Source: Flavobacteriia bacterium
GTDB lineage: Bacteria; Bacteroidota; Bacteroidia; Flavobacteriales_D; Crocinitomicaceae
Reading direction: 5' to 3'
Length of the DNA: 58,366 bases
Assembly: GCA_026391005.1 (NCBI GenBank)
Contig: JAPLEV010000035.1
Span: 1-58,366 of the forward strand
Shown in pieces: positions 7,423 to 16,063 of the stretch (the stretch's first letter is position 1; the number at the start of each line of letters is the position of its first letter). The position numbers and the translations under genes were made by a program. The notes below the pieces were generated by a model. It ran no database searches, was not told the DNA's origin, and saw only the letters and a list, made by a program, of their open reading frames with translations.

Positions 7423-8811
7423 TTAATGTGTAAGTGCTTGAATTTCAGAAACAATACGAAGTGCAAGTTGATCAGCAAGTGCTGCGTCCTTACTTTCGGC
7501 ATAGATGCGAATAATGGGTTCAGTATTACTTTTACGTAGATGCACCCATTCTTTAGCGATATAAATTTTCACGCCATCTGTGTTATCTACTTCTTCGTGC
7601 GCATATTTTTTAGCCATTGCAAGTAGAATGGCATCAACATCAGTTGTTGGTGATAGATCAATTTTATTCTTTGAAATGGAATATGCGGGAAAGATATCCC
7701 TAAAAGCAGTTAAGGACTTTTTATGTTCTGCCAAATGCGATAGAAATAAAGCAATTCCGACCAATGAATCCCTTCCATAGTGAAGATCAGGATAGATTAC
7801 ACCACCATTTCCTTCACCACCAATTACGGCCTTTATTTCCTTCATTTTAGCAACCACATTTACTTCGCCAACGGCTGCTGCAGCATAGAGTTGGCCTTTT
7901 TCTTCGGTAATATCGCGTAGCGCGCGCGTAGATGATAAATTTGACACTGTGGCACCCGGTGTTTTCGCTAATACATAATCAGCTACAGCAACTAGGGTGT
8001 ATTCCTCTCCGAACATCGATCCGTCTTCACATACAAAAGCGAGACGATCAACATCAGGATCAACTGTTAAACCGAAATCAGCTTTTGTTTCCACAATCTT
8101 ATTAGAAAGATCAACGAGATGAGCAGGAAGCGGTTCAGGGTTGTGAGGGAATTCTCCCGTTGGATCACAATATAATTCTATAACTTGTTCAACGCCTAAA
8201 GCCTTAAGCAAAGCGGGTACAAATATACCACCGCTCGAATTAACCGCATCGACAACAATTTTGAAATTTGCTTTCTTAATGGCATCAATATTTACAAGCT
8301 CTAGGGCTAAAATGGCATCAATGTGTTTCTTTAAGTAGGAATTATCATGAATAACCTTTCCAATATTGTCGACATCACAAAAATCAAACAACTCATTTTC
8401 AGCTATATGAAGTACTTCTTCTCCATCTTTACCTGAGATAAACTCTCCTTTATTATTTAATAATTTTAAGGCGTTCCATTGCTTTGGGTTATGACTAGCC
8501 GTAAGGATTATCCCGCCGTTCGCATTTTCAAGTGGAACTGCAATTTCAACTGTTGGTGTTGTTGATAATCCAAGATTAATTACGTCAATACCAAGTCCAA
8601 TAAGCGTAGAAACGACTAAATCTGAGATCATAGGTCCTGAAATACGTGCATCTCGTCCTATGACAACTTTTACGTTTTTAGTACTTGCTTGTTGGATTAG
8701 CCAAGATCCATAAGCGGCAGCGAATTTAACTGCGTCAATAGGAGTGAGGCCATCATTAACCTTTCCACCAATTGTCCCTCTAATTCCAGAAATCGATTTT
8801 ATCAGCGTCAT
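7423..8811 (-). CDS. glmM: Phosphoglucosamine mutase
   Basis: Alpha-D-phosphohexomutase family; it converts glucosamine-6-phosphate to glucosamine-1-phosphate for UDP-GlcNAc, peptidoglycan and LPS. The start MTLIKSISGIRGTIGG is preferred over the ATG 11 codons upstream because the family begins here and this removes the overlap with ribH. The active-site phosphoserine loop is TASHNPKQWNALK, the metal loop is DPDVDRLAF, the sugar loop is GGEGNGGVI and the phosphate-binding end is RKSNTEPIIRIYAES. Whether the substrate is glucosamine or another hexose cannot be fixed from sequence alone, but GlmM is the usual assignment in Bacteroidota. It lies 19 bp downstream of ribH on the same strand. Confidence 0.9.
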   Translation of the reverse strand: MTLIKSISGIRGTIGGKVNDGLTPIDAVKFAAAYGSWLIQQASTKNVKVVIGRDARISGPMISDLVVSTLIGLGIDVINLGLSTTPTVEIAVPLENANGGIILTASHNPKQWNALKLLNNKGEFISGKDGEEVLHIAENELFDFCDVDNIGKVIHDNSYLKKHIDAILALELVNIDAIKKANFKIVVDAVNSSGGIFVPALLKALGVEQVIELYCDPTGEFPHNPEPLPAHLVDLSNKIVETKADFGLTVDPDVDRLAFVCEDGSMFGEEYTLVAVADYVLAKTPGATVSNLSSTRALRDITEEKGQLYAAAAVGEVNVVAKMKEIKAVIGGEGNGGVIYPDLHYGRDSLVGIALFLSHLAEHKKSLTAFRDIFPAYSISKNKIDLSPTTDVDAILLAMAKKYAHEEVDNTDGVKIYIAKEWVHLRKSNTEPIIRIYAESKDAALADQLALRIVSEIQALTH

Positions 8812-8830
8812 CGGATAAAAATTAATATAT

Positions 8831-9310
8831 CTATTTAAAATCAATCATTTTCAAACAGGCCACGGCGCATTCAACGCCTTTATTTCCATGTTTTCCACCG
8901 GATCGATCGATCGATTGTTGTTCATTTTCATCCGTTAGTACACAAAAAGCAATTGGTTTACTGTGTTTTATCATAACATTCATTAAACCATGAGTAGTTC
9001 CAGCACAAACATAATCGAAATGCTTTGTTTCACCCTGAATAACTACACCAATGGCAATAATACCGTCAAATTTATTTGTTTCCAACATCATTTGACAAGC
9101 AAGTGGTAGTTCAAAAGCACCTGGCACATGTTTAATTATGATATTGTGCTCTTCAACACCATTATCGAGAAGGGTCTGATGGGCCCCTAATAATAAGTTC
9201 GAAGTAATCTTTTCGTTCCAACTGGAAACAACAATGCCGATTTTAAAACCGGCACCATCTGGAACAAAGTCCTTATTGTATTTAGATAAATTGCTTCCTT
9301 CTGTGGCCAT
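8831..9310 (-). CDS. ribH: 6,7-dimethyl-8-ribityllumazine synthase
   Basis: Penultimate step of riboflavin synthesis: condenses 5-amino-6-ribitylamino-uracil with dihydroxybutanone phosphate. At 159 residues it matches the family. Motifs are GIVVSSWNEKITSNLLLGA, VPGAFELPLACQ, the GVVIQGETKHFDYV loop that binds the phosphate and the catalytic His region, and FCVLTDENEQQSIDRSGGKHGNKG near the C-terminus. Its ATG overlaps the stop of the upstream TPR gene by one base (TAATG), so the TPR gene, ribH and probably glmM form one operon. No FMN riboswitch is seen upstream. Confidence 0.96.
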   Translation of the reverse strand: MATEGSNLSKYNKDFVPDGAGFKIGIVVSSWNEKITSNLLLGAHQTLLDNGVEEHNIIIKHVPGAFELPLACQMMLETNKFDGIIAIGVVIQGETKHFDYVCAGTTHGLMNVMIKHSKPIAFCVLTDENEQQSIDRSGGKHGNKGVECAVACLKMIDFK

Positions 9311-9951
9311 TACTTTGCCTTATTGCTCGAAGATCTTGCAATATATTTATCGATTGTTTTTTTGTTTGCATAAGTAGGATAATCGTCTCTTATCCTTGTA
9401 TACAATTCGGTCGCATAAGCAAAATCCCCTGTTTTTTCAGCACATCCACCAGCTTTAAATAAGTACATAGGAGTAGTGAAATCATTTTCATCTCTATCAG
9501 CAGCTTTAACATAAAGTTCTGCAGCGCTCTTATATTTTTTTAATTCCGATTGACAATCTCCTTGCAGACCAACACAAATAGTTGAAATGTACTGATCATC
9601 TAAAGAAACACCTTCTAAAGTAGTTAGTGCTTTCTTGAAGTCACCTTTTTTCATGTAAAGGGTGCCAAGTAAGTATTGACCTAATTCGCCACCACTTTTT
9701 CCGTCATATTTTTTTACAAAAGGAACGAGCACAGCAATTGCTTTGTCAGTTGAATCCTTAGCAATGTAATTTTGTGCAATCCAATAACCATCTTGCGATT
9801 TTTCATTTGCGGGACTCCAAATGAATTGCTTATATGCAAAATATAGAAGGATTATTAAGAATAGGCCACCGATAGCATATGTTATTTGTTTAAAACGGAT
9901 ATTTTGATTGAACTTTTGTTTTACAACCTCAAGAGAAAAATTTTCTAACAT
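9310..9951 (-). CDS. Membrane-anchored TPR protein
   Basis: 213 residues. A short cytoplasmic N-terminus is followed by one membrane helix (ITYAIGGLFLIILLYFAYK, about 23-41) and then TPR-like helical repeats (DKAIAVLVPFVKKYDG, GQYLLGTLYMKKGDFKKALTTL, YKSAAELYVKAADRD, DFAYATELYTRIRDDYP). The topology resembles YfgM-type ancillary proteins of the Sec machinery, but the match is structural only. It is the first gene of an operon with ribH, and a TTTG-N21-TATTTTTG promoter lies just upstream. In Bacteroidota a TPR gene of this type is commonly found next to ribH. Confidence 0.85.
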   Translation of the reverse strand: MLENFSLEVVKQKFNQNIRFKQITYAIGGLFLIILLYFAYKQFIWSPANEKSQDGYWIAQNYIAKDSTDKAIAVLVPFVKKYDGKSGGELGQYLLGTLYMKKGDFKKALTTLEGVSLDDQYISTICVGLQGDCQSELKKYKSAAELYVKAADRDENDFTTPMYLFKAGGCAEKTGDFAYATELYTRIRDDYPTYANKKTIDKYIARSSSNKAK

Positions 9952-9968
9952 ATTGCTAATTTAGAGTA

Positions 9969-10001
9969 CAAAAATAGTTTATTTTTTGAAATTTGCACAA
10001 A
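9969..10001 (-). promoter_or_regulatory. Promoter of the TPR-ribH-glmM operon
   Basis: On the minus strand, TTTG (9998-10001), a 21-nt spacer and TATTTTTG (9969-9976) fit the Bacteroidota sigma-A consensus. The box lies 17 nt upstream of the ATG. Confidence 0.55.
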
Positions 10002-10167
10002 AATAGGAGATTTACAATACATTTCAGGACAAGAAAAATGAAAAAATATTCTTAAATCCATATTTAAATTAATCAATCGGCATAAATTTATTTTTAATAT
10101 TCTACTATTATTAACTAGTTTTTAATCGATTAGTAAGATTGATTCACACCTATTATTTTTTAAGATG

Positions 10168-10175
10168 TACTTTTG
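10168..10175 (+). promoter_or_regulatory. -7 box of aroB promoter
   Basis: TACTTTTG fits TAnnTTTG and lies 16 nt before the aroB ATG. The 240-bp region between the divergent TPR gene and aroB contains nothing else recognised. Confidence 0.5.
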
Positions 10176-10191
10176 ACCTTAAAATTAACGA

Positions 10192-11268
10192 ATGAGAGTT
10201 ATTGAATCAAAAGGAACGGAAATTCAGATTGGCGACTTGCCGGCTTCCACTTTCTCGAAAGTAATTTCGGTCTATTCCAAGTCCAACATCATTATTATTG
10301 TTGACGAAAACACCCATGACTACTGTCTAGATTATCTGCTAACCAACTTTCCAGCCTTAATTAATGCCGAAATAATTTTATTGCCAGGCGGGGAAGAAAA
10401 TAAGGTGATTGAGGTATGTCTTCAAGTATGGGAAACATTTACGGAATATAATTTTTCTAGGAAAGACTTGGTAATCAATTTGGGTGGTGGAATTATTACA
10501 GATATGGGAGGTTTTATTGCTGCTCTATATAAACGAGGCCTCAATTTTATAAATATACCTACTAGCTTGTTAGGAATGGTAGACGCAAGTATTGGCGGTA
10601 AAAATGGTGTTGATTTGAATGGATTCAAAAATCATTTGGGGGTTTTCAAAAACCCTTCTCATATTTTTATTGATGTTTCTTTTTTGAAAACATTGCCTGA
10701 ACGAGAGATTTATAATGGTTATGCAGAAATGTTGAAGCATGGTCTTATTTCCGATAAAAAGCTTTGGAAGGATTTAATTAAAATTAAGTCCGATGATGCG
10801 TTATTAAATGAAGAAATAATTTTCCGAACCATTCGGGTTAAATTAGATTTAGTAGAGGAGGATCCTGAGGAAGCAAATGTACGAATGAAGTTAAATTTTG
10901 GACACACTATTGGTCATGCTTTAGAGTCTCATTTTTTAAGTTCTACTGCCATACCTCATGGCCATGCTGTCGCTTTGGGTATTTGCGGAGAAGCTTACCT
11001 CTCTTTTAAGAAGAAAAAGATAAGCAGTGAGGAATTTCATCAAATTGAAGATGTTATTGTGCGCAATTTCCCTATGATTCAACTAACTGATGAGGATGTT
11101 ATAGACGTTATTGAACGGATGAAAAATGATAAGAAAAATCATTCTGGCGGAATTTATTTCGTATTGTTGGAGGGAATAGGAAATGCAATTACAAATGTTA
11201 AAATCAAAGAGAAAGAAGTAGGGGAGGCGTTATTTCATTTAAATTTATTGGGAAAGGCCTTAAACTAA
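10192..11268 (+). CDS. aroB: 3-dehydroquinate synthase
   Basis: Second step of the shikimate pathway: NAD-dependent cyclisation of DAHP to 3-dehydroquinate. 358 residues, normal length. The NAD-binding segment is LPGGEENK and LVINLGGGIITDMGGFIAA; PTSLLGMVDASIGGKNGVD and GFKNHLGVF form the substrate site; zinc ligands are expected in YAEMLKHGLI (Glu), NFGHTIGHALE (His) and IPHGHAVALG (His). It is transcribed away from the TPR-ribH operon. The stop lies in a terminator hairpin. Chorismate made through this pathway feeds PabB, encoded at about 15 kb. Confidence 0.96.
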   Translation: MRVIESKGTEIQIGDLPASTFSKVISVYSKSNIIIIVDENTHDYCLDYLLTNFPALINAEIILLPGGEENKVIEVCLQVWETFTEYNFSRKDLVINLGGGIITDMGGFIAALYKRGLNFINIPTSLLGMVDASIGGKNGVDLNGFKNHLGVFKNPSHIFIDVSFLKTLPEREIYNGYAEMLKHGLISDKKLWKDLIKIKSDDALLNEEIIFRTIRVKLDLVEEDPEEANVRMKLNFGHTIGHALESHFLSSTAIPHGHAVALGICGEAYLSFKKKKISSEEFHQIEDVIVRNFPMIQLTDEDVIDVIERMKNDKKNHSGGIYFVLLEGIGNAITNVKIKEKEVGEALFHLNLLGKALN

Positions 11269-11291
11269 GAAACCGCAAACTGCGGCTTCTT
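11267..11291. terminator. Terminator hairpin of aroB
   Basis: Stem AAGAA-CCGC with GCGG-TTCTT, overlapping the aroB stop codon. The T-tract is weak (TTCTTAATT). It separates convergent aroB and the S46 peptidase gene and may act in both directions. Confidence 0.6.
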
Positions 11292-11323
11292 AATTCTATA
11301 AATGAAGGTAAAATCTGATTGTT

Positions 11324-13471
11324 TTAACGTATAATCGTCATCTCATCAACGATATGCTTTGCGCCGGCATATTTATCGATAATAAATAGTACGTAGCGTA
11401 TATCAACATTAATTGTTTTTTGTAACAAGTCGTCAAAAATCACATCGCCGGCCATTGCCTCAATATTTCCGTCGAAAGCGAGTCCGATAAGTTCGCCTTT
11501 TCCGTTAAGGACTGGAGACCCTGAATTTCCGCCTGTAATATCATTATTCGTTAAGAAGTTAACAGGCATGTACCCATTTTTATCAGCATATTCACCAAAA
11601 TCTTTCGCGTCATTTAATTCCATAAGTCTTTTCGGTAAATCAAACTCAGCATCATTAGGTTTGTACTTATTAATTGCACCTTGAAGCGTAGTGTAGTAGT
11701 TAGTTACTGCATCATTACGTTTGTCTTTAGGAAGTGCACTCACTTTACCATATGTTAAACGCAGCGTGCTGTTTGCGTCTGGATATTCGATGGTCGCTAA
11801 TCCTGACTCGCGTAAACCTTCCACTAGTAAACGATACGCTCTTAGGAATTCGTTTTGTTGCGCAAAAGATGCATCTGTACGTTGGTTCAAGTGAGCAATC
11901 ATATTAGTAGAAAAACTCATTAATGGATCATCAGAAATAGCCATACCATTCGAGTTGTCAAGATAAGCAAGTAGCTTTTCGTACGTTTCGAAAACGCTAT
12001 TTTTAAAAAGATTATCGATAAACAAATTCATATCATTTTTCACTGCCATTAATGCTAATTCAATAGAAGGGACAACAGGAAAATTCGCTTTTGCCAAATA
12101 TAAACTTAGACCAGCAGCTAAAATGTCCTTTTCAGCTTGCAGTGAAATGGAGGCATAGAAATCAGTAACAGCAATCTTAAGTGTTTGTAAAGCGATAGCT
12201 TTATCCTCTTCTTTTGCTCTTTCGTAAGCTTGAATTTGAGGTCCAAGTGACCTAGAAATTGTGGCAAACGCAGAGGAACGAAATAAAATAGACAAATAGT
12301 TGTCGTGTCTCGATTTATCATTCGTTGCATCATAAAACGAATTTATGGTAGCGACAACTTTGCCATACTTTTCTTTATGAGTTGGTTCATTTGCCCAATT
12401 GTTGAATGCCTGCTCATTTTTAGCTTTTGACTTAGCCGTCTTGAATTTTGTTAAGGCCTCAATCATTCCTGCTCTATTTTTCCAATAATTAGCAATTGAT
12501 GCATATTTGGAGTCATACTTTAGGCGCGTTGCAGGATCTTTTGCCATGTGAATTTTCATCGCATCCATAGCTGTTTTTGATGCCTCTACCCACGCAGGGT
12601 AGGCAAATTTTACGTTTTGATTAATTCCGCTTGCAGGAAGCCAACGATTGGTTCTTCCCGGATAACCCAAAATCATTGCGAAATCACCTTCTTGTACTCC
12701 TTTGATGTTAACAGGTAAATGGTGTTTAGGTTGCAGAGGTACGTTTGTTGAAGAAAATTCTGCTGGATTTCCTAGTGAATCAGCATATACACGGAACATA
12801 GAGAAATCTCCCGTATGTCGTGGCCATTCCCAATTATCGGTGTCGCCACCAAATTTCCCGATACTGTTTGGCGGAGTTCCCACTAAACGTACATCTTTGT
12901 AGTCTTGATAAACGAAATAATAATACTCATTTCCTTGAAAAAAGGAGCGCACACTTACGGTATATTTACCATTTTCACTGTTTTCTTTTTCTATTGCTGC
13001 TATTTCTTCCTTAATTATTTTTTCACGTTCAGACTCTGTCATAGTGCCATTTACTTTATCTAAAATTCGTTTTGATACATCATCCATTCGAACAAAAAAG
13101 CGAACATAAAGCGATTTAGGTTTCATTTCGTCCTCTCTTTTTGAAGCCCACCAACCATTAGTTAGGTAATCATTTGCTGGGGTTGACAGTTCCGCTATTG
13201 CTCCAAATCCACAGTGATGATTTGTTAAAATCAATCCGTCTTTTGAAATTATTTCAGCCGTACAACCACCATTAAATTGAACAACAGCATCTTTTAGACT
13301 TGAATGATTTATGCTATAAATTTCATCCGCGGTTAATTGCAAGCCCATTTTCTCCATGTCACGTTGATTCAAACGTTCAATAAACATAAGGAACCACATG
13401 CCTTCATCAGCATGAACAAAGAATCCAATAAAGAATGTTAGGGCAATCAGAGAAGTTTTTAATCGTGTCAT
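11324..13471 (-). CDS. S46 family dipeptidyl-peptidase (DPP7/DPP11-like)
   Basis: Periplasmic serine peptidase that releases dipeptides from peptide N-termini; central to peptide use in Bacteroidota. The start is set at MTRLKTSLIALTFFIGFFVHA, which gives a signal peptide; an ATG 12 codons upstream is less likely. The mature N-terminus DEGMWFLMFIERLN is typical. The chymotrypsin-like triad shows as His in LTNHHCGFG and Ser in ITGGNSGSPVLNG. Eighteen residues after the Ser stands Gly (FDGN); to my knowledge the Asp/Glu-specific DPP11 has Arg at this position, so a DPP7-like preference for hydrophobic P1 is more likely, but this is not certain. Length of about 715 is normal. Confidence 0.93.
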   Translation of the reverse strand: MTRLKTSLIALTFFIGFFVHADEGMWFLMFIERLNQRDMEKMGLQLTADEIYSINHSSLKDAVVQFNGGCTAEIISKDGLILTNHHCGFGAIAELSTPANDYLTNGWWASKREDEMKPKSLYVRFFVRMDDVSKRILDKVNGTMTESEREKIIKEEIAAIEKENSENGKYTVSVRSFFQGNEYYYFVYQDYKDVRLVGTPPNSIGKFGGDTDNWEWPRHTGDFSMFRVYADSLGNPAEFSSTNVPLQPKHHLPVNIKGVQEGDFAMILGYPGRTNRWLPASGINQNVKFAYPAWVEASKTAMDAMKIHMAKDPATRLKYDSKYASIANYWKNRAGMIEALTKFKTAKSKAKNEQAFNNWANEPTHKEKYGKVVATINSFYDATNDKSRHDNYLSILFRSSAFATISRSLGPQIQAYERAKEEDKAIALQTLKIAVTDFYASISLQAEKDILAAGLSLYLAKANFPVVPSIELALMAVKNDMNLFIDNLFKNSVFETYEKLLAYLDNSNGMAISDDPLMSFSTNMIAHLNQRTDASFAQQNEFLRAYRLLVEGLRESGLATIEYPDANSTLRLTYGKVSALPKDKRNDAVTNYYTTLQGAINKYKPNDAEFDLPKRLMELNDAKDFGEYADKNGYMPVNFLTNNDITGGNSGSPVLNGKGELIGLAFDGNIEAMAGDVIFDDLLQKTINVDIRYVLFIIDKYAGAKHIVDEMTIIR

Positions 13472-13563
13472 TTTATAAGAGTTTAAAATCGATGCTAAAA
13501 TAGCCAAAATTTAATAATTATAACAATAAAAAATAATCTACTTTTAACAGGGAAGTATAAAAT

Positions 13564-14832
13564 TTAGTGGTCTTTTCGAACTGAAATAACAGAAGTAGAG
13601 GTAGAGGAAGCAATGCAATTCCTTCCAATAGCAAAGCCCCAACAGGCAATTACACCAACATCATCTACTAAGACAAATTGATTACCTCGTTCATTATTAG
13701 GTACTTTGGCATCGGTGAGAATGTCACTCACCAATTTGCTTCCTGGTGTTCCAATAAGATCAATTTTATCTCCTTTTTCCCAAAGTCGTAACTTCAGGTC
13801 ACCACTAATTTTATCAAGATCTAAAAATAACTCGTGCTTTGAGAATATTTTAGGAATAGCATCTACCGAATTAATAATAAGTTTGGGTTCTATTGAGTTA
13901 CTTATTATGGACTTAAAGTAAAATCCATTATCTTCCTTAATAAGCTGTTGAAAAGAGCATTCTGAAGCATGAATCACAAGTGCTTTTCCCTTTTGGGCAA
14001 AACGAATTTTAGTCAATTCTGGAATTAATTGTAGCGGTATTTTAAAATAATTGAATAATATAACTAATTGATGAATAGTTAGTTGATCATAATCACGTAA
14101 TGTAATTAAAGACGTAGTTGAAATGTTATCAATGTATTTTTGAACTTTTTTCTTTTGCTCATTATTTTCCTCCTTAAAATAGTTCATTAACAAGAGAACA
14201 GAATCGTTAAGCGTAGGAATTTTTGCTTGTAAGTAGGGGAGAAGCTTGTTCCTCCAAAGATTTCGCTGGTAATTATTAGAAGAATTACTACGATCTTCTC
14301 GCCATTGAATCTTATTGGATTCGGCCCAATCTAAAATTTCTATTTTGGAGCAGGGGAGAAGAGGGCGAAAAATGGTTTTGGAAAAGGATTCCATTCCCGA
14401 CAAACCAGTTATTCCAGCACTTCGGCTTAGCATTAGCCAAAACGTTTCGATTTGATCATCTTCATGATGCGCGGTCACGATGTAATTTAAGGATCTATTT
14501 TCCAATAGACTGTGAAAGAAATCATACCTAATTTTCCGTGCTTCTTGTTGTAAATTCCCACCATCCTCATCGAGTTTTTGCTGTAAATCAGCTCTATTTA
14601 AGTGGAATGTTATGTTTCTTTCGCTGCAATATTTAAGAACCAAGGCTTGATCCTGTTCGCTTTCATCTCCACGTAATTGATAATTAACATGAGCTACTTC
14701 AAAGGGTAAATTTAATTTATGAAAAATAGCCAACAAAACCATGGAATCAATGCCACCACTTACCGCTAATAAGTAGCGATGACCGGGGAATTGCGCCGTA
14801 GCAGTATGTACTACTTTTTCTATATTATTCAT
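13564..14832 (-). CDS. tilS: tRNA(Ile)-lysidine synthetase
   Basis: Modifies C34 of the tRNA-Ile CAU anticodon to lysidine, using ATP and lysine; essential for AUA decoding. The N-terminal PP-loop motif is LLAVSGGIDSMVLLAI (about residues 21-36). ATP-pyrophosphatase features follow: AHVNYQLRGDESEQDQ, VTAHHEDDQIETFWLMLSR and FRPLLPCSKIEI. The C-terminal domain has LRLWEKGDKIDLIGTPGSK, a TilS substrate-binding region. 422 residues, normal for Bacteroidota. The start overlaps the end of pabB by 8 bp, so the two are probably translated from one message. Confidence 0.95.
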   Translation of the reverse strand: MNNIEKVVHTATAQFPGHRYLLAVSGGIDSMVLLAIFHKLNLPFEVAHVNYQLRGDESEQDQALVLKYCSERNITFHLNRADLQQKLDEDGGNLQQEARKIRYDFFHSLLENRSLNYIVTAHHEDDQIETFWLMLSRSAGITGLSGMESFSKTIFRPLLPCSKIEILDWAESNKIQWREDRSNSSNNYQRNLWRNKLLPYLQAKIPTLNDSVLLLMNYFKEENNEQKKKVQKYIDNISTTSLITLRDYDQLTIHQLVILFNYFKIPLQLIPELTKIRFAQKGKALVIHASECSFQQLIKEDNGFYFKSIISNSIEPKLIINSVDAIPKIFSKHELFLDLDKISGDLKLRLWEKGDKIDLIGTPGSKLVSDILTDAKVPNNERGNQFVLVDDVGVIACWGFAIGRNCIASSTSTSVISVRKDH

Positions 14833-16030
14833 GCAAGCCGTCTAAAATATGTTTTACTTTAGTAAGGCACTCTTGGTACTCATCTTCAGGAATTGATTGG
14901 TTGGTAATGGCACCGCCGACCGAACACGATAAGTATTTGTTCTCTTGGTTGTATAATAAACTTCGAATGACTACATTAAAATCGAAATCTCCATTTGGAG
15001 AAATGTATCCAATACTCCCTGAATATAAGCCACGCTTAAAATCTTCCGATTCTTCGATGATTTCCATCGCTTTTATTTTGGGGGCGCCAGTCATCGATCC
15101 CATGGGAAATGTAGCGCGAATAATATCAATAAAGCGGGTGTCCTTTTTTGGGATACAAGAAACAGTGGAAATCATTTGATGCACATTTTGGAAAGAGTAA
15201 ATTCCACATAACTCATCGACTTTAACGCTTTTTGCCTCAGCAATTTTTGAGAAATCATTGCGCACTAAATCAACAATCATGATGTTTTCCGCCCTTTCTT
15301 TTTCATTGTTTTGCAGAGCATCTTTTAATTGTTGGTCTATAATAGCATCCGCATTTCTGGGTGCCGTTCCTTTAATAGGTTGCGTTGTCAAACGATTTCC
15401 TTTCTTTTCAATGTAACGTTCAGGGCTTCCGCAAAACAAAGAGTACACATCAAAATGTAAAAAACTAGAGAAAGGTGATTTTGTCAGTTCATTGAGTTTA
15501 AAATACACATCCAAAGGGTAATTAATATCCACATTTTCGCAATAGAATTCCTGGCAATAATTCGTCTCATAAATATCCCCACGCTGAATCGATTTTTTAA
15601 TCGCAAGGACCGTTTCAATGTATTTTTCTTTGGATGTCCTGGGGATAAATTCATGATTAAATTGGTGGAAATTTTGATCCGTTTCCTCCTCTAAAAAGTA
15701 ATTAATAAACTCAAAACTCTCCTCCGTTTTTTCTCCTTGAAGGAATGTACAGTTTTCATTCTCTAATCCAATAACATGGGTGGGGACCCAAAAAAATAAG
15801 CTTGGAAAATGTAAATGGTCAGCATTAGAAGAAGTTAAGTTTTCAATTTCATTCTTCAAATCATAACTTAAGTACCCAAAAAGGTATTTCCCTTTGTGCT
15901 TATCCAGAAATGCTTGCAATTTATCTAAGGCAGGAACGGTATCGATGCAGAGTCTATCTTTTTCACCAAATGCTAATAATCCTGTACCATCATTACTATT
16001 TAGATAACAGACAGTTTCTTTTAATTCCAT
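14825..16030 (-). CDS. pabB: Aminodeoxychorismate synthase component I
   Basis: Chorismate-binding enzyme that makes 4-amino-4-deoxychorismate for folate. The chorismate-binding domain is complete: SPERYIEKKGNRLTTQPIKG, the DLVRNDFSKIA motif, FPMGSMTGAPKIKAMEIIEE and RGLYSGSIGYI. The PIKGT motif, with Lys where anthranilate synthase has Ala (PIAGT), favours PabB over TrpE. 401 residues, shorter than TrpE, as is usual. It lies between the MutS2-like gene and tilS in one minus-strand run. The glutamine amidotransferase partner (PabA) and the lyase (PabC) are not in the window. Confidence 0.92.
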   Translation of the reverse strand: MELKETVCYLNSNDGTGLLAFGEKDRLCIDTVPALDKLQAFLDKHKGKYLFGYLSYDLKNEIENLTSSNADHLHFPSLFFWVPTHVIGLENENCTFLQGEKTEESFEFINYFLEEETDQNFHQFNHEFIPRTSKEKYIETVLAIKKSIQRGDIYETNYCQEFYCENVDINYPLDVYFKLNELTKSPFSSFLHFDVYSLFCGSPERYIEKKGNRLTTQPIKGTAPRNADAIIDQQLKDALQNNEKERAENIMIVDLVRNDFSKIAEAKSVKVDELCGIYSFQNVHQMISTVSCIPKKDTRFIDIIRATFPMGSMTGAPKIKAMEIIEESEDFKRGLYSGSIGYISPNGDFDFNVVIRSLLYNQENKYLSCSVGGAITNQSIPEDEYQECLTKVKHILDGLHE

Positions 16031-16063
16031 TTCACGCGCTTTTTTGGTTAAAATTAATTGGAA

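Noticed and set aside
12118..12333. Open frames antisense or out of frame within the S46 peptidase gene
   Set aside because: Shadows of a well-supported gene; no motifs of their own.
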